Source: Deltaproteobacteria bacterium GWA2_55_10 (GTDB lineage Bacteria; Desulfobacterota; GWC2-55-46). From it: DNA of 21,521 nucleotides. The translations under genes and the position numbers were made by a program. The stretch lies in the NCBI GenBank assembly GCA_001797415.1, contig MGPL01000136.1, forward strand, positions 1-21,521, read 5' to 3'. Under the pieces are notes generated by a model that was not told where the DNA came from, did no database searches, and was given only the letters and a program-made list of their open reading frames with translations. This document shows, one piece after another, positions 21,285 through 21,521 of the stretch. Position 1 is the first letter of the stretch, and every line of letters begins with the position of its first letter.

Positions 21285-21521
21285 TTACGGCGTCCCGCAC
21301 TCGGACGGGCTGCCCTTGATCTTCTCTATGGTATGGTTCAGGGCGGGCATCACTACGGCGAGGTTTTCACGGACTGCCTTGGGGCTTCCGGGCAGGTTTA
21401 TTATAAGCGAGCACTTCCTTATTCCGCATACTGCGCGGGATATCATTGCGTTCGGGGTCTTCTTTAGGCTCTCGGCCCTCATTGCCTCTGACATGCCGGG
21501 CAACTCTCTCTCGATGACGGC
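21285..21521 (-). CDS. Molybdopterin adenylyltransferase MogA/MoaB-like, N-terminus outside window
   Basis: The frame is open from the right edge of the window to TAA at 21285-21287 and covers the last 78 residues. It begins AVIERELPGMSEAMRAESLK and continues with ISRAVCGIRKCSLIINLPGSPKAVRENL, the characteristic C-terminal part of MogA/MoaB proteins. In that fold the NLPGSPKA loop binds molybdopterin. These enzymes activate molybdopterin by adenylation before molybdenum insertion, implying molybdoenzymes in this organism. The real start is beyond the window; the internal TTG at 21503 should not be taken as the start. Confidence 0.93.
   Translation of the reverse strand, partial: AVIERELPGMSEAMRAESLKKTPNAMISRAVCGIRKCSLIINLPGSPKAVRENLAVVMPALNHTIEKIKGSPSECGTP

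Overview
This window looks like chromosome from a moderately GC-rich, probably anaerobic or microaerophilic Gram-negative bacterium. Frequent ATA (Ile) and AGG (Arg) codons, a rubrerythrin-type diiron protein, a cyclic-2,3-diphosphoglycerate-synthetase homologue and the dispersed intergenic repeats would suit a Desulfobacterota/deltaproteobacterial or Nitrospirota lineage. That placement is inference from style, not from a marker gene.

Left part (1-8802): the 3' part of a PstS-like periplasmic binding protein gene abuts, stop codon to stop codon, a minus-strand three-PAS hybrid histidine kinase. Divergent from the kinase lies a translationally coupled four-gene exporter operon: a membrane fusion protein, a MacB/LolD-type ATPase and two different FtsX-type permeases. 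A composite of three near-perfect hairpins separates it from a convergent dUTPase gene. Divergent from dut is an uncharacterised 225-residue protein ending in a classical terminator.

Middle part (8870-13877): an RhlB-like DEAD-box helicase with a long basic tail, a tRNA-Gly(CCC), and a small exported SH3-like protein. Then comes a regulatory region carrying a perfect CRP-type palindrome and three DnaA-box-like 9-mers, followed by an aldehyde dehydrogenase. A two-gene operon follows, pairing a rubredoxin-less rubrerythrin with an 83-residue protein built of three 25-residue cysteine repeats.

Right part (13911-21521): a class III aminotransferase overlaps a fusion of a PAP2 lipid phosphatase with an ArnT-like glycosyltransferase. 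Next are the cyclic-DPG-synthetase homologue and an overlapping monofunctional proline dehydrogenase. Aldehyde dehydrogenase, aminotransferase and proline dehydrogenase could together feed glutamate-family metabolism, but their substrates are not proven. A repeat-filled gap follows, then an AT-richer minus-strand gene with cyclase-like motifs. It appears broken by one extra base in an A8 run and sits 3 bp behind the 3' end of a MogA/MoaB gene that runs off the window.

The most notable observations are: (i) a dispersed inverted-repeat element present twice, each time directly upstream of a plus-strand gene and in the same orientation; (ii) the PAP2-ArnT fusion; (iii) the triple cysteine repeat paired with a rubrerythrin; (iv) the homopolymer frameshift whose second frame stays open to a clear end; (v) the CRP-like and DnaA-like sites in one intergenic region. 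I see no CRISPR array, transposase, integrase or rRNA.
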